A stretch of DNA of 60,855 nucleotides from Shimia isoporae (GCF_004346865.1 NZ_SMGR01000007.1:1-60855), one strand, 5' to 3'; shown: positions 16,685 through 25,620, counted from the stretch's first letter. The notes: generated from the letters alone by a model not told the origin. Numbers and translations are program-made.

Positions 16685-16885
16685 ATGAACGCCAACGAAC
16701 TGCGTGAAAAAACGCCGGATCAGCTTCGTGAAGAGCTGGCCAATCTGAAAAAAGAATCGTTCAACCTGCGTTTCCAACAGGCCACCGGCCAGCTGGAAAA
16801 CCCGGCTCAGATCCGTGCAGCGCGTCGCAACGCTGCGCGCGTGAAGACCATCCTGAACGAAAAAGCCAAGTCGGCAGCAGAGTAA
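16685..16885 (+). CDS. rpmC: 50S ribosomal protein L29
   Basis: L29, 66 residues, a two-helix protein at the tunnel exit beside L23. The family core [19 protein letters not shown] is clear. A frame-matched ATG six codons earlier exists, but AAGGAAGAGG directly precedes ATG 16685, which also gives the normal N-terminus. It is first in a long block running to rpmD. Confidence 0.95.
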   Translation: MNANELREKTPDQLREELANLKKESFNLRFQQATGQLENPAQIRAARRNAARVKTILNEKAKSAAE

Positions 16886-16899
16886 GAGGAGCCTGATAG

Positions 16900-17130
16900 A
16901 TGCCCAAACGTATCCTGCAAGGCACCGTGACCTCGGACGCCAACGCCCAAACAGTAACCGTATCCGTCGAACGTCGCTTCACGCACCCGGTTCTGAAGAA
17001 GACCATTCGTAAGTCCAAAAAGTACCGGGCTCACGATGAGAACAACGCCTACAAAGTAGGTGACTCTGTTCGTATTATCGAATGCGCTCCGCGTTCGAAA
17101 ACCAAACGCTGGGAAGTTTTGGAAGCCTAA
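16900..17130 (+). CDS. rpsQ: 30S ribosomal protein S17
   Basis: S17, 76 residues, an OB-fold protein binding 16S r[16 protein letters not shown] and [20 protein letters not shown] are typical. AAGAGGAG lies just upstream of the start. An unusual 100-bp structured spacer separates it from rplN, whereas other spacings in this block are short. Confidence 0.96.
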   Translation: MPKRILQGTVTSDANAQTVTVSVERRFTHPVLKKTIRKSKKYRAHDENNAYKVGDSVRIIECAPRSKTKRWEVLEA

Positions 17131-17220
17131 GAGACTCGTTCGAGTCTCCTGGCGACTGAAACTTTTTAGTTTAGTCGAAACCCTGGGGATCACAGCACGC
17201 ATCGCTGCCCCATAGGTCGG
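17131..17220 (+). promoter_or_regulatory. Structured rpsQ-rplN spacer (three hairpins)
   Basis: It starts at the base after the rpsQ stop. Hairpin 1 is GAGACTCG-TT-CGAGTCTC (17131-17148). Hairpin 2 pairs 17153-17163 with 17168-17177 with one bulged G and loop TTTT. A third potential pairing joins GGGG (17187-17190) with CCCC (17208-17211), possibly extended inward. No T tract follows. It could be an r-protein binding or mRNA processing site; the function is inferred. Confidence 0.55.
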
Positions 17221-17230
17221 GAGAAACCAC

Positions 17231-17599
17231 ATGATCCAGATGCAAACAAATCTGGATGTTGCTGACAACTCCGGCGCTCGCCGAGTTCAGTGCATCAAGG
17301 TTCTGGGTGGCTCCAAGCGTAAGTACGCATCCGTAGGCGACATCATTGTTGTCTCGGTAAAGGAAGCCATTCCGCGTGGTCGCGTTAAAAAAGGTGACGT
17401 CCGTAAGGCCGTCGTCGTACGCACCGCAAAAGAAGTCCGTCGTGAAGATGGCACCGCGATCCGTTTCGATCGCAACGCAGCTGTTATTCTGAACAACAGC
17501 AACGAGCCCGTAGGTACACGTATCTTTGGCCCGGTTGTTCGCGAGTTGCGCGCCAAAAACTTCATGAAGATCATCTCGCTCGCGCCGGAGGTGCTGTAA
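17231..17599 (+). CDS. rplN: 50S ribosomal protein L14
   Basis: L14, 122 residues, an interface protein forming bridges to 16S r[30 protein letters not shown] and the signature around [12 protein letters not shown] are diagnostic, and the length is canonical. GGGAGA precedes the ATG. The rplX start lies 1 bp after its stop. Confidence 0.97.
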   Translation: MIQMQTNLDVADNSGARRVQCIKVLGGSKRKYASVGDIIVVSVKEAIPRGRVKKGDVRKAVVVRTAKEVRREDGTAIRFDRNAAVILNNSNEPVGTRIFGPVVRELRAKNFMKIISLAPEVL

Positions 17600-17600
17600 G

Positions 17601-17912
17601 ATGGCTGCTAAGCTGAAAAAAGGCGACAAGGTCGTCGTTCTTGCCGGTAAGGACAAAGGCAAAGAGGGAACTATCTCCTCTGTTGACCCCAAAGCCGGTA
17701 AAGCCGTTGTGGAAGGTGTGAATATCGCCATCCGCCACACCAAGCAGAGCCAGACCTCCCAGGGCGGTCGCATCCCTCAAGCGATGCCGATCGAACTGTC
17801 GAACCTGGCATTCCTGGACGCGAACGGCAAAGCCACACGCGTTGGCTTCCGCATGGAAGGCGACAAGAAGGTGCGCTTCGCTAAATCCACGGGGGACGTG
17901 ATCGATGCTTGA
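17601..17912 (+). CDS. rplX: 50S ribosomal protein L24
   Basis: L24, 103 residues, an assembly initiator protein. The KOW motif [20 protein letters not shown] is at the N-terminus. It starts almost on the rplN stop and overlaps rplE by 8 bp, showing tight coupling. Confidence 0.97.
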   Translation: MAAKLKKGDKVVVLAGKDKGKEGTISSVDPKAGKAVVEGVNIAIRHTKQSQTSQGGRIPQAMPIELSNLAFLDANGKATRVGFRMEGDKKVRFAKSTGDVIDA

Positions 17913-18465
17913 TAACGCAAACTACACCCCGCGTCTGAAGTCGCTCTATGCGGACGAAATCCGCGCCGCTCTGAAAGAAGAGTTCGGTTATGAGAACGAC
18001 ATGCAGATTCCTAAGCTGGAAAAAATCGTGCTGAACATCGGCTGTGGCCGTGCAGCCGTAAAAGACAGCAAGAAAGCCAAGTCGGCGCAGGCTGATCTGA
18101 CCGCAATTGCGGGCCAGAAAGCTCTGACCACCGTGGCAAAGAACTCTATCGCCGGCTTCCGTGTACGCGAAGGCATGCCGATGGGGGCCAAGGTGACCCT
18201 ACGTGGCGAACGCATGTACGAATTCCTCGATCGTCTGATCACCATCGCGATGCCGCGCATCCGCGACTTCCGTGGTGTGAAGCCGAGCTTTGACGGCCGC
18301 GGCAACTTCGCCACCGGTCTGAAAGAGCACATCGTGTTCCCAGAAATCGATTTCGATAAAGTCGATGAAAACTGGGGCATGGATATCGTAATCGCCACCA
18401 CCGCCGAAACCGATGCGGAAGCGAAGAGCCTGTTGAAGCATTTCAACATGCCCTTCAACGCGTAA
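17905..18465 (+). CDS. rplE: 50S ribosomal protein L5
   Basis: L5, 186 residues, binding 5S rRNA and P-site tRNA. It contains [32 protein letters not shown] and [15 protein letters not shown], all typical. It overlaps rplX by 8 bp. In E. coli the L5 gene start is part of the S8 repressor target; no equivalent could be assigned here by eye. Confidence 0.97.
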   Translation: MLDNANYTPRLKSLYADEIRAALKEEFGYENDMQIPKLEKIVLNIGCGRAAVKDSKKAKSAQADLTAIAGQKALTTVAKNSIAGFRVREGMPMGAKVTLRGERMYEFLDRLITIAMPRIRDFRGVKPSFDGRGNFATGLKEHIVFPEIDFDKVDENWGMDIVIATTAETDAEAKSLLKHFNMPFNA

Positions 18466-18483
18466 CCGCAGGAAGGATTAGAC

Positions 18484-18789
18484 ATGGCTAAAAAAGCAAT
18501 GATCGAACGCGAAAAGAAGCGCGAACGTCTGGTGGCGAAATACGCAGCCAAACGTGCCGAGCTGAAAGAAATCGCAGCCGATGAGTCCAAGCCGATGGAA
18601 GAGCGTTTCAAAGCGCGTCTGAAACTGGCGAAACTGCCGCGCAATAGCTCGGCAACCCGTCTTCACAACCGTTGCCAGCTCACCGGTCGTCCTCACGCTT
18701 ACTACCGTAAGCTGAAGGTCTCCCGTATTGCGCTGCGCGAGCTGGGTTCTGCAGGTCAGATCCCCGGCATGGTCAAATCCAGCTGGTAA
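18484..18789 (+). CDS. rpsN: 30S ribosomal protein S14 (zinc-free type)
   Basis: S14, 101 residues. The C-terminal region [20 protein letters not shown] is present without the CxxC pairs of the short zinc form, so this is the long zinc-independent type usual in proteobacteria. GGAAGGATTAGAC precedes the ATG. Confidence 0.97.
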   Translation: MAKKAMIEREKKRERLVAKYAAKRAELKEIAADESKPMEERFKARLKLAKLPRNSSATRLHNRCQLTGRPHAYYRKLKVSRIALRELGSAGQIPGMVKSSW

Positions 18790-18801
18790 GGAGAGAGCGA
18801 T

Positions 18802-19191
18802 ATGAACGATCCTATCGGTGATATGCTGACCCGTATCCGTAACGGCCAGATGCGTGGCAAGTCCGTGGTTTCTACCCCGGCTTCCAAACTGCGCGGCTGG
18901 GTTCTGGATGTGCTGGCCGACGAAGGCTACATCCGCGGCTACGAAGCGTCTGAAGAGAACGGCCATCCGGCGTTCGAAATCAGCCTGAAGTACTACGAAG
19001 GCACTCCTGTTATTCGCGAACTCAAGCGGGTCTCCAAACCCGGCCGTCGCGTGTACATGGGCGCCAATGACATCCCAACCGTCCGTCAGGGCCTGGGTGT
19101 GTCGATTGTCTCCACCTCCAAAGGTGTGATGTCTGATGCAAGCGCACGCTCCAACAAAGTTGGCGGCGAAGTGCTTTGCACGGTCTTCTAA
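18802..19191 (+). CDS. rpsH: 30S ribosomal protein S8
   Basis: S8, 129 residues, a central-domain 16S binder and, in E. coli, the spc operon repressor. [16 protein letters not shown] and the ending [10 protein letters not shown] are typical. AAGGAGAG is upstream of the ATG; spacing to rpsN is 12 bp. Confidence 0.97.
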   Translation: MNDPIGDMLTRIRNGQMRGKSVVSTPASKLRGWVLDVLADEGYIRGYEASEENGHPAFEISLKYYEGTPVIRELKRVSKPGRRVYMGANDIPTVRQGLGVSIVSTSKGVMSDASARSNKVGGEVLCTVF

Positions 19192-19203
19192 GGAGAGCTG
19201 AGA

Positions 19204-19737
19204 ATGTCTCGTATTGGTAAAAAACCGGTCGAGCTGCCCAGCGGCGTAACTGCTTCTGTCTCCGGCCAGACCATCGAAATCAAGGGTCCGAAGGACACTC
19301 AGTCTTTCACAGCAACTGACGACGTCACTGTTGCTGTAGAAGACAACGTTGTGAAAGTGACACCGCGTGGTTCGTCCAAGCGTGCGCGTCAGCAATGGGG
19401 TATGTCCCGCACCGTCATCGCCAACATGGTGACCGGTGTGACTTCGGGCTTCAAAAAAGAACTCGAAATCAACGGTGTTGGTTATCGTGCACAGATGCAG
19501 GGCAACACCCTGAAGCTGTCGCTCGGTCTCTCGCACGAAGTGAACTTCGAAGTTCCGAAAGGCATCACTGTGACTGCGCCGAAGCCGACGCAGATCATTG
19601 TTGAAGGTACTGACAACCAGCTGGTTGGCCAGGTCGCGGCGAACATCCGTGAATGGCGCAAACCGGAGCCCTACAAAGGCAAAGGTATCAAGTACGTTGA
19701 TGAATATATCTTCCGCAAGGAAGGTAAGAAGAAGTAA
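19204..19737 (+). CDS. rplF: 50S ribosomal protein L6
   Basis: L6, 177 residues, two related domains near the GTPase centre. [15 protein letters not shown] and the C-terminal [18 protein letters not shown] are diagnostic. AAGGAGAG precedes the start. Confidence 0.97.
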   Translation: MSRIGKKPVELPSGVTASVSGQTIEIKGPKDTQSFTATDDVTVAVEDNVVKVTPRGSSKRARQQWGMSRTVIANMVTGVTSGFKKELEINGVGYRAQMQGNTLKLSLGLSHEVNFEVPKGITVTAPKPTQIIVEGTDNQLVGQVAANIREWRKPEPYKGKGIKYVDEYIFRKEGKKK

Positions 19738-19748
19738 GGACCAGACAG

Positions 19749-20111
19749 ATGGCAAACAGCAAACGGGAACTGTTCCTCAAGCGCCGCCTGCGCGTCCGGA
19801 ACAAACTTCGCAAGGTCAATGGCGATCGCAAGATGCGTCTTTCGGTACACCGTTCGAACAAGAACATCAGCGTTCAGCTGATCGACGATCGCAACGGTGT
19901 CACCGTAGCCTCTGCCTCGACCCTCGAAAAGGATCTTGGCATGGTTGGCAAAAACAACGTCGAAGCAGCCACCAAGGTGGGTGCGGCGATTGCCGAGCGT
20001 GCCAAGAAAGCCGGCGTGACCGAAGCATACTTCGATCGCGGTGGTTTCCTCTTCCACGGCAAAGTGAAGGCTCTGGCCGACGCTGCGCGTGAAGGCGGCC
20101 TGAGCGTCTAA
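19749..20111 (+). CDS. rplR: 50S ribosomal protein L18
   Basis: L18, 120 residues, a 5S rRNA binder. [18 protein letters not shown] and [23 protein letters not shown] are characteristic. It is followed by a 116-bp hairpin-rich spacer before rpsE, unlike the short gaps elsewhere in this block. Confidence 0.97.
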   Translation: MANSKRELFLKRRLRVRNKLRKVNGDRKMRLSVHRSNKNISVQLIDDRNGVTVASASTLEKDLGMVGKNNVEAATKVGAAIAERAKKAGVTEAYFDRGGFLFHGKVKALADAAREGGLSV

Positions 20112-20120
20112 GCGACTTGC

Positions 20121-20207
20121 GGGGGACGGCAACGTCCCCCCGATGATCCGGGGAGGCGGATTTTGATCCGTCTTCACTGGGATTGGATAGAACAGGCGCC
20201 ACGCGCC
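20121..20207 (+). promoter_or_regulatory. Hairpin-rich rplR-rpsE spacer
   Basis: Three hairpins: GGGGGACG-GCAA-CGTCCCCC (20121-20140, GNRA loop), GGCGGAT-TTTG-ATCCGTC (20155-20172, one GU), and GGCGC-CAC-GCGCC (20195-20207). None has a T tract. They may protect or process the mRNA or bind a protein; no known element is recognised. Confidence 0.55.
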
Positions 20208-20227
20208 AGTAGATAAAGGAATGCCAA

Positions 20228-20794
20228 ATGGCAGAACGTGAAAATCGCCGGGGCCGCGGTCGCAACCGCGAAGAAGAAGCTCCGGAATTCGCTGATCGTC
20301 TCGTTGCGATCAACCGTGTTTCGAAAACCACCAAAGGTGGTAAGAACTTTGGCTTCGCAGCTCTGGTAGTTGTCGGTGACCAAAAAGGCCGCGTCGGTTT
20401 CGGCAAAGGTAAAGCGAAAGAGGTCCCTGAGGCCATCCGCAAAGCCACCGAACAAGCCAAACGTCAAATGATCCGCGTGCCGCTGCGCGAAGGTCGTACC
20501 CTGCACCACGACATGGAAGGCCGTCACGGCGCCGGTAAAGTGGTTATGCGTACCGCGCCTGAAGGTACCGGTATCATCGCAGGTGGTCCTATGCGTGCCG
20601 TTTTCGAAATGCTCGGCGTCAAAGACGTTGTTTCGAAATCCATCGGTTCGCAGAACCCCTACAACATGATCCGCGCAACCATCGACGGTCTGAAAAAAGA
20701 AGCCAGCCCTCGTCAGGTTGCCGCACGCCGTGGCAAGAAAGTTGCTGACATCCTGCGCAAGGATGAAGCACCTGCCGAAGCTGCAGACGCGTAA
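20228..20794 (+). CDS. rpsE: 30S ribosomal protein S5
   Basis: S5, 188 residues, an accuracy protein of the mRNA entry site. [20 protein letters not shown] and the conserved glycine-rich fold are intact. It has an Arg-rich N-terminal extension (about 20 residues) and an Ala/Glu-rich tail. AAAGGA is placed 6-11 nt before the ATG. Confidence 0.97.
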   Translation: MAERENRRGRGRNREEEAPEFADRLVAINRVSKTTKGGKNFGFAALVVVGDQKGRVGFGKGKAKEVPEAIRKATEQAKRQMIRVPLREGRTLHHDMEGRHGAGKVVMRTAPEGTGIIAGGPMRAVFEMLGVKDVVSKSIGSQNPYNMIRATIDGLKKEASPRQVAARRGKKVADILRKDEAPAEAADA

Positions 20795-20807
20795 GGAGTA
20801 GCGACCA

Positions 20808-20996
20808 ATGGCAAAAACCATCGTTGTAAAACAGATCGGTTCTCCGATCCGTCGCCCCGCAGACCAGCGTGCCACATTGGTGGGCCTGGGCCTGAACAAG
20901 ATGAACAAAACCCGTGAGCTTGAAGATACCCCTTCGATCCGCGGTATGGTCAACAAGATCCCGCATCTTGTTGAGATCATCGAGGAAAAGGGCTGA
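20808..20996 (+). CDS. rpmD: 50S ribosomal protein L30
   Basis: L30, 62 residues. The core is [33 protein letters not shown] precedes the ATG. It ends this block: a strong terminator follows and the usual next gene, rplO, is 960 bp away behind two DUF1127 genes. Confidence 0.96.
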   Translation: MAKTIVVKQIGSPIRRPADQRATLVGLGLNKMNKTRELEDTPSIRGMVNKIPHLVEIIEEKG

Positions 20997-21021
20997 GCCT
21001 AACGCTCGCACGACATCGAGA

Positions 21022-21051
21022 AACGCCCCCGCAATCGCGGGGGCGTTTTTT
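21022..21051 (+). terminator. Rho-independent terminator after rpmD
   Basis: AACGCCCCCGC pairs with GCGGGGGCGTT around AATC, followed by six T. Confidence 0.93.
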
Positions 21052-21211
21052 GTTGGTCTAGTCACAGTTTTTGGATGCCCATTCGCAAACTGCATATCGG
21101 ACATGCAGCTTTGTGAGTTGTTTGCGCAATCAATAGGCATATTTGAGAGCCAGGATTTGAAGAACGCGCTTGGCCCGGCGTGGCGCACCGGAGCTCTTAA
21201 GGACACACATC

Positions 21212-21424
21212 ATGCAACACGCACCTGCACTTTATATCGAACCCGTTGATTTCGTTGGACGCATCCAGCACGCAATCGAAGATTTCCGCTTTGGTCGCAA
21301 ACAAAACAAAGCATTCAGAAATACTGTGCGTGAGTTGTCGGGTCTTTCTGATCACGAATTGGCCGACATCGGCGTCGAACGCAGCGACATCGTCGCGGTC
21401 GCCCGTGAGTGTGCGGCTTCCTAA
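21212..21424 (+). CDS. DUF1127 small protein 1
   Basis: A 70-residue protein whose second half (ELSGLSDHELADIGVERSDI) is the DUF1127 (YjiS-like) motif. AAGGA lies 9-13 nt before the ATG. DUF1127 proteins are small and Arg-rich, and some in Rhodobacteraceae bind RNA and affect stress responses; function here is not known. It forms a single-gene unit between rpmD and rplO with its own terminator. Confidence 0.85.
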   Translation: MQHAPALYIEPVDFVGRIQHAIEDFRFGRKQNKAFRNTVRELSGLSDHELADIGVERSDIVAVARECAAS

Positions 21425-21447
21425 GTTAGAATATCCGAGCAGTTCTC

Positions 21448-21476
21448 AGGCCTCGGACCGATGTCCGGGGCCTTTT
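21448..21476 (+). terminator. Terminator after DUF1127 gene 1
   Basis: AGGCCTCGGAC pairs with GTCCGGGGCCT (one TG wobble) around a CGAT loop, followed by TTT. Confidence 0.8.
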
Positions 21477-21537
21477 GCTTGCAAAGTCGCTGTCCCAAAG
21501 CGGATCGGCGCGTCACAAACAAAAAAAGGAAAACAAA

Positions 21538-21753
21538 GTGGCTCTCATCGAAACAACGTCTACACAGACACCTTCATTCGTTCAGCGTCTCATCGCCCTG
21601 TGGCGGTCCAACAAGGATGCCTATCTGGTTCAGATGCGGCTCAATGCTACCGTACGCAAGTTGAACAGTATGACTGACCGGGAATTGGCGGACATCGGTG
21701 TGTCCCGCTTCAATATCCATGACGTCGCTCGCGATGCAGCCATGAGAGGTTAA
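21538..21753 (+). CDS. DUF1127 small protein 2 (GTG start)
   Basis: A 71-residue paralogue of the preceding gene: RKLNSMTDRELADIGVSRFNIHDVA carries the same motif, while the N-terminal half (VALIETTSTQTPSF) differs. The GTG is preceded by AAAAAAAGGA at good spacing; an in-frame ATG 21 codons earlier falls inside the previous terminator region and is rejected. The two genes probably arose by tandem duplication. Each appears to have its own transcript end. Confidence 0.8.
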   Translation: MALIETTSTQTPSFVQRLIALWRSNKDAYLVQMRLNATVRKLNSMTDRELADIGVSRFNIHDVARDAAMRG

Positions 21754-21782
21754 GCATCCTAGCAGCACAGTGAACAACCCAA

Positions 21783-21812
21783 GCGCCTCCACTAAGCGGG
21801 GGCGCATTTGTT
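21783..21812 (+). terminator. Weak terminator after DUF1127 gene 2
   Basis: GCGCCTCC pairs with GGGGGCGC (one TG wobble) around a 7-nt loop; the tail ATTTGTTT is only partly T-rich. Confidence 0.6.
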
Positions 21813-21830
21813 TAGGTGGTGTCGCCCTGC

Positions 21831-21859
21831 TTGCGTTAGGGTAAATCCTCGTCTATACG
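21831..21859 (+). promoter_or_regulatory. Promoter of rplO-secY-adk
   Basis: TTGCGT (21831-21836), a 17-nt spacer, and TATACG (21854-21859). It lies between the DUF1127 terminator and rplO and would give a leader of about 90 nt. Confidence 0.65.
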
Positions 21860-21956
21860 CGCCCAGTGGTCATTCTGACCGCAAGAATCAAAACCAAGAA
21901 ACGCCGTGTTTGGCCCGATTACGCTTCGTGGGTCAGTTCCGGCAAGGAGAAGCGAA

Positions 21957-22430
21957 ATGAAACTGCACGAACTGCGCGACAACGAAGGCGCAACCAAGAA
22001 ACGCATGCGCGTTGGCCGTGGCCCCGGCTCCGGCAAAGGTAAAATGGGTGGCCGTGGTATCAAAGGTCAGAAATCCCGTTCGGGTGTTGCGATCAACGGC
22101 TACGAGGGTGGCCAGATGCCCCTCTACCAGCGTCTGCCAAAGCGTGGCTTCAACAAGCCGAACCGCAAAGCATTTGCTGTTGTGAACCTGGGCCTGATCC
22201 AGAAATTCGTTGACGAGAAAAAGCTGGACGCAAAAGCGGCGATCACCGAAGACGTTCTGGTCGCATCTGGTCTGGTGCGTCGTAAACTGGACGGTGTCCG
22301 TGTTCTGGCCAAAGGCGAAGTTTCCGCCAAGCTGAACATCGAAGTGACCGGTGCCTCCAAGGCCGCAGTCGCTGCTGTGGAAAAAGCAGGCGGCTCTCTG
22401 ACGGTCAAAACCGCGCCAGCGGCAGAATAA
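21957..22430 (+). CDS. rplO: 50S ribosomal protein L15
   Basis: L15, 157 residues, a late assembly protein. [20 protein letters not shown] and [25 protein letters not shown] match the family. The frame is open 17 codons further up, but AAGGAGAAG directly precedes this ATG. It starts a new transcription unit with secY and adk. Confidence 0.97.
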   Translation: MKLHELRDNEGATKKRMRVGRGPGSGKGKMGGRGIKGQKSRSGVAINGYEGGQMPLYQRLPKRGFNKPNRKAFAVVNLGLIQKFVDEKKLDAKAAITEDVLVASGLVRRKLDGVRVLAKGEVSAKLNIEVTGASKAAVAAVEKAGGSLTVKTAPAAE

Positions 22431-22481
22431 GAGGTTGTGAGCGGGCGGATACCCGCTTACATAATCTTCCAAGTTTTCCAG

Positions 22482-22519
22482 ACGCCGCCAAACCGGGAAA
22501 CGGTTCTGGCGGCGTTTTT
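22482..22519 (+). terminator. Terminator between rplO and secY
   Basis: ACGCCGCCA pairs with TGGCGGCGT and inner AACCG pairs with CGGTT, with a bulged C, then five T. A smaller hairpin GCGGG/CCCGC (22441-22455) precedes it. No clear secY promoter was found after it, so it probably reduces readthrough into secY rather than blocking it. Confidence 0.85.
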
Positions 22520-22538
22520 AATCTAAGAGAGATCCTAA

Positions 22539-23903
22539 ATGGTATCTGCAGCAGAGCAAATGGCGGCCAACACAAGCTGGGCCGCACTTGGTAAAGCCAC
22601 CGACCTGCGCAACCGCATCCTGTACACGCTGGCACTTTTGATCGTCTATCGTCTTGGCACCTGGATCCCAGTGCCGGGTATCGATGGCGTCGCCCTTCGT
22701 GAATTCATGGAAAGTGCACAGCAAGGTATTGGTGGCATCCTGTCGATGTTCACTGGTGGCGCACTGGGCCGCATGGGCATCTTTGCTCTGGGCATCATGC
22801 CTTACATCTCTGCCAGCATTATTGTGCAGCTTCTCGGCTCAATGGTTCCGTATCTTGAACAGCTCAAGAAAGAAGGGGAACAGGGCCGCAAGAAGATGAA
22901 CCAATACACCCGCTACGGTACGGTGGCTCTGGCGATTCTACAGTCCTATGGTCTGGCAGTCAGCCTGGAAGCAGGCGACCTTGTGACCGATCCAGGTCTG
23001 TTCTTCCGCTTTAGCTGTATGGTCACTCTCGTCGGTGGCACCATGTTCCTGATGTGGCTCGGTGAACAGATCACCGCTCGAGGCCTCGGCAACGGTATCT
23101 CTTTGATCATTTTTGTCGGCATTATCGCTGAGCTTCCTGCTGCGATGGCACAGTTCTTCGTCTCTGGTCGTACTGGCGCCATCAGCGCTCCGGTGATCAT
23201 CGGCGTAATCGTGATGGTTATTGCCACTATTGCCTTTGTGGTCTTTATGGAACGCGCACTGCGTAAAATTCATATTCAATACCCGCGTCGTCAGGTCGGA
23301 ATGAAAGTTTACGACGGTGGTTCTTCGCACCTTCCTGTAAAGGTCAATCCGTCAGGCGTTATTCCAGCGATCTTTGCCAGCTCCTTGCTGCTGTTGCCGA
23401 CAACGATCTCAACATTCTCCGGTTCTCAGACGGGTCCGATTATGTCGACGCTGCTGGCCTATTTTGGCCCGGGACAACCGCTGTACTTGTTGTTCTTTGC
23501 GGCCATGATCGTGTTCTTTGCCTACTTCTATACCTTCAACGTCAGTTTCAAGCCTGACGATGTGGCAGACAACCTCAAGAACCAGAACGGGTTTGTCCCT
23601 GGCATCCGTCCGGGCAAACGCACCGCGGAATATCTGGAATATGTTGTGAACCGCGTGCTTGTGTTGGGGTCGGCCTACCTTGCGGCAGTTTGTCTCCTTC
23701 CTGAAATTCTTCGTGGCCAGTTCGCGATCCCCTTCTATTTTGGCGGCACTTCGGTTCTGATTGTTGTTTCGGTGACGATGGACACCATTCAGCAGGCTCA
23801 GAGCCATCTGCTAGCCCACCAGTATGAAGGGCTGATCGAAAAATCGCAGCTGCGCGGAAAAGGCAAAAAGCGCGGCGCACGCAAGGGAGCTGCTCGTCGA
23901 TGA
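22539..23903 (+). CDS. secY: Preprotein translocase subunit SecY
   Basis: SecY, 454 residues and ten transmembrane helices, the channel of the Sec translocon. IPVPGID (early plug region), [15 protein letters not shown] in helix 2 and the C-terminal [20 protein letters not shown] region are typical. It ends in a Lys/Arg-rich tail that contacts the ribosome or SecA. AAGAGAGAT precedes the ATG. Its stop overlaps the adk start (ATGA). Confidence 0.97.
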   Translation: MVSAAEQMAANTSWAALGKATDLRNRILYTLALLIVYRLGTWIPVPGIDGVALREFMESAQQGIGGILSMFTGGALGRMGIFALGIMPYISASIIVQLLGSMVPYLEQLKKEGEQGRKKMNQYTRYGTVALAILQSYGLAVSLEAGDLVTDPGLFFRFSCMVTLVGGTMFLMWLGEQITARGLGNGISLIIFVGIIAELPAAMAQFFVSGRTGAISAPVIIGVIVMVIATIAFVVFMERALRKIHIQYPRRQVGMKVYDGGSSHLPVKVNPSGVIPAIFASSLLLLPTTISTFSGSQTGPIMSTLLAYFGPGQPLYLLFFAAMIVFFAYFYTFNVSFKPDDVADNLKNQNGFVPGIRPGKRTAEYLEYVVNRVLVLGSAYLAAVCLLPEILRGQFAIPFYFGGTSVLIVVSVTMDTIQQAQSHLLAHQYEGLIEKSQLRGKGKKRGARKGAARR

Positions 23904-24475
23904 ATATTATTCTGCTTGGCCCGCCTGGTGCCGGTAAAGGAACTCAGGCTGGTCGCCTCGTAGAAAAGCGAGACATGATCCAGCTTTCTACGGGTGACAT
24001 GCTGCGCGCCGCCAAAACCTCTGGAACCGAAATGGGCAAGAAGGTTGCGGAAGTGATGGACCGCGGCGAGCTTGTCACGGATGAGATCGTGATCGGTTTG
24101 ATCCGTGAACGCCTTGAAGGGGACAAGAAGGGCGGCTTCATCTTTGACGGATTTCCTCGCACGTTAGCCCAGGCTGATGCCCTTGCAGATTTGCTCGACG
24201 AATTCGGTGAGAAGCTGGATGCTGTTGTAGAGATGCAGGTGAACGACGAAGTGTTGGTCGAGCGCATCATCAATCGCGCCAAAGAGGCGGTTGCCGCTGG
24301 CGGTACAGCCCGTGCGGACGACAACGAGGAAAGCCTGAAAGTGCGTCTGATGGCCTATTACAAGCAGACCTCGCCGCTGATCGGGTATTACCACGCCAAA
24401 GGCAACCTGACCGCGATTGACGGTCTGGCCTCTATGGATGAGGTAGAAGCCTCGATTGCTGGCGTGTTGGGGTAA
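23900..24475 (+). CDS. adk: Adenylate kinase (short-LID form)
   Basis: Adenylate kinase, 191 residues, interconverting ATP + AMP and 2 ADP. The P-loop [14 protein letters not shown] is at 7-20, with DGFPRT and the LID start INRAKEA followed by a short segment without the Cys4 zinc LID of long forms. Its 4-bp overlap with secY is the conserved secY-adk arrangement. Confidence 0.96.
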   Translation: MNIILLGPPGAGKGTQAGRLVEKRDMIQLSTGDMLRAAKTSGTEMGKKVAEVMDRGELVTDEIVIGLIRERLEGDKKGGFIFDGFPRTLAQADALADLLDEFGEKLDAVVEMQVNDEVLVERIINRAKEAVAAGGTARADDNEESLKVRLMAYYKQTSPLIGYYHAKGNLTAIDGLASMDEVEASIAGVLG

Positions 24476-24498
24476 GCCCGCTTTGACCAGCAATGTCG

Positions 24499-24530
24499 AA
24501 ACCCTGCCTGAATGGCGGGGTTTTCTTTTT
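24499..24530 (+). terminator. Rho-independent terminator after adk
   Basis: AAACCCTGCC pairs with GGCGGGGTTT (one TG wobble) around a 5-nt loop, followed by a T-rich tail. Confidence 0.88.
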
Positions 24531-24545
24531 ACTGAAAGGGAGGTG

Positions 24546-24574
24546 TTGACACCCCCCTGAATCATCCGTAAATC
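24546..24574 (+). promoter_or_regulatory. Promoter of the alpha block (rpsM-rplQ)
   Basis: A perfect TTGACA (24546-24551), a 17-nt spacer, and TAAATC (24569-24574). The predicted start near 24581 leaves a leader of about 150 nt. Confidence 0.72.
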
Positions 24575-24650
24575 ACGCCATCTCTTAATAGAGAATCAAA
24601 TTTTTGCCGGAGGGTCGCACCCATCCTGCAAGATCACCTGATCAGCTGAG

Positions 24651-24675
24651 GCCCGATCGCTCAAAAGCGTCGGGC
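24651..24675 (+). promoter_or_regulatory. Stable hairpin in the rpsM leader
   Basis: GCCCGATCGCT pairs with AGCGTCGGGC with one bulged T and a CAAA loop. There is no T run, so it is not a terminator. It lies about 60 nt before rpsM. In E. coli the alpha leader is an S4-bound pseudoknot; rpsD is not in this cluster, so a different regulator would be needed. Confidence 0.5.
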
Positions 24676-24733
24676 TTACGTTGTGAAAAAAGGTTCTGGA
24701 ACCACGGAACCGCAACGAAAAGGAAAGTGACAC

Positions 24734-25102
24734 GTGGCACGTATTGCCGGCGTAAACATCCCGACCCACAAACGGGTCCCGATCGCCCTGACTTATATCA
24801 CTGGCATTGGCCCAGCTTCTGCCAAAGAAATCTGCACCGCAGTCAAAATCGACGAAACCCGTCGTGTGAATGAACTGAGCGACGCAGAAGTTCTGTCTAT
24901 CCGTGAGCACATCGATGCGAACTTCACCGTTGAAGGTGACCTGCGTCGTGAAGTGCAGATGAACATCAAACGTCTGATGGACCTCGGCTGCTACCGCGGT
25001 CTGCGCCATCGTCGTAACCTCCCGGTCCGCGGTCAGCGTACCCACACCAACGCACGTACCCGTAAAGGTCCTGCGAAGCCGATCGCCGGCAAGAAGAAGT
25101 AA
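24734..25102 (+). CDS. rpsM: 30S ribosomal protein S13 (GTG start)
   Basis: S13, 122 residues, in the 30S head contacting P-site t[24 protein letters not shown] and the Lys-rich end [15 protein letters not shown] are typical. The start must be GTG because the canonical N-terminus ARIAGV follows it; AAAAGGAAAG is 7-16 nt upstream. Confidence 0.96.
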   Translation: MARIAGVNIPTHKRVPIALTYITGIGPASAKEICTAVKIDETRRVNELSDAEVLSIREHIDANFTVEGDLRREVQMNIKRLMDLGCYRGLRHRRNLPVRGQRTHTNARTRKGPAKPIAGKKK

Positions 25103-25117
25103 GGGAGGGTTTGATCA

Positions 25118-25507
25118 ATGGCACGCGATAAGACTCGTACGAAGAAAAAAGAGCGTAAGAACATCGCTTCTGGTGTTGCGCACGTGAACTCCTCGTTCAA
25201 CAACACCAAAATCCTGATCTCTGACGTTCAGGGCAACGCAATTTCCTGGTCCTCTGCTGGCACCATGGGTTTCAAGGGCTCCCGTAAGTCCACCCCATAT
25301 GCTGCTCAGATGGCTGCGGAAGATGCAGGCAAAAAAGCTCAGGATCACGGCGTTAAGACGCTGGAAGTTGAAGTGCAGGGTCCCGGTTCCGGCCGTGAAT
25401 CTGCACTGCGCGCGCTGGCTGCAATCGGTTTCAACATCACTTCGATCCGTGATGTGACCCCGATCGCGCACAACGGCTGCCGCCCGCCGAAGCGCCGCCG
25501 CGTTTAA
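25118..25507 (+). CDS. rpsK: 30S ribosomal protein S11
   Basis: S11, 129 residues, on the platform near the mRNA exit. [20 protein letters not shown] and the ending [13 protein letters not shown] are diagnostic. AAGGGAGGG is upstream of the ATG. Confidence 0.97.
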   Translation: MARDKTRTKKKERKNIASGVAHVNSSFNNTKILISDVQGNAISWSSAGTMGFKGSRKSTPYAAQMAAEDAGKKAQDHGVKTLEVEVQGPGSGRESALRALAAIGFNITSIRDVTPIAHNGCRPPKRRRV

Positions 25508-25620
25508 GCGACAGCATTACTACCCTGGGGCTGTGATACTCACGGCCCCAGTTCGTCATTTTGAAACCTCGGGCGTCTGGATTTTTTGGACATGGAATCT
25601 GGACAAGTATGGAGGGACGC

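Noticed and set aside
18478..19755. 425-codon antisense frame over rpsN-rpsH-rplF
   Set aside because: Same shadow effect of biased ribosomal codons; no family resemblance.
21475..21537. Upstream ATG for DUF1127 protein 2
   Set aside because: It lies at the end of the preceding terminator with no ribosome site; GTG 21538 has a clear one.
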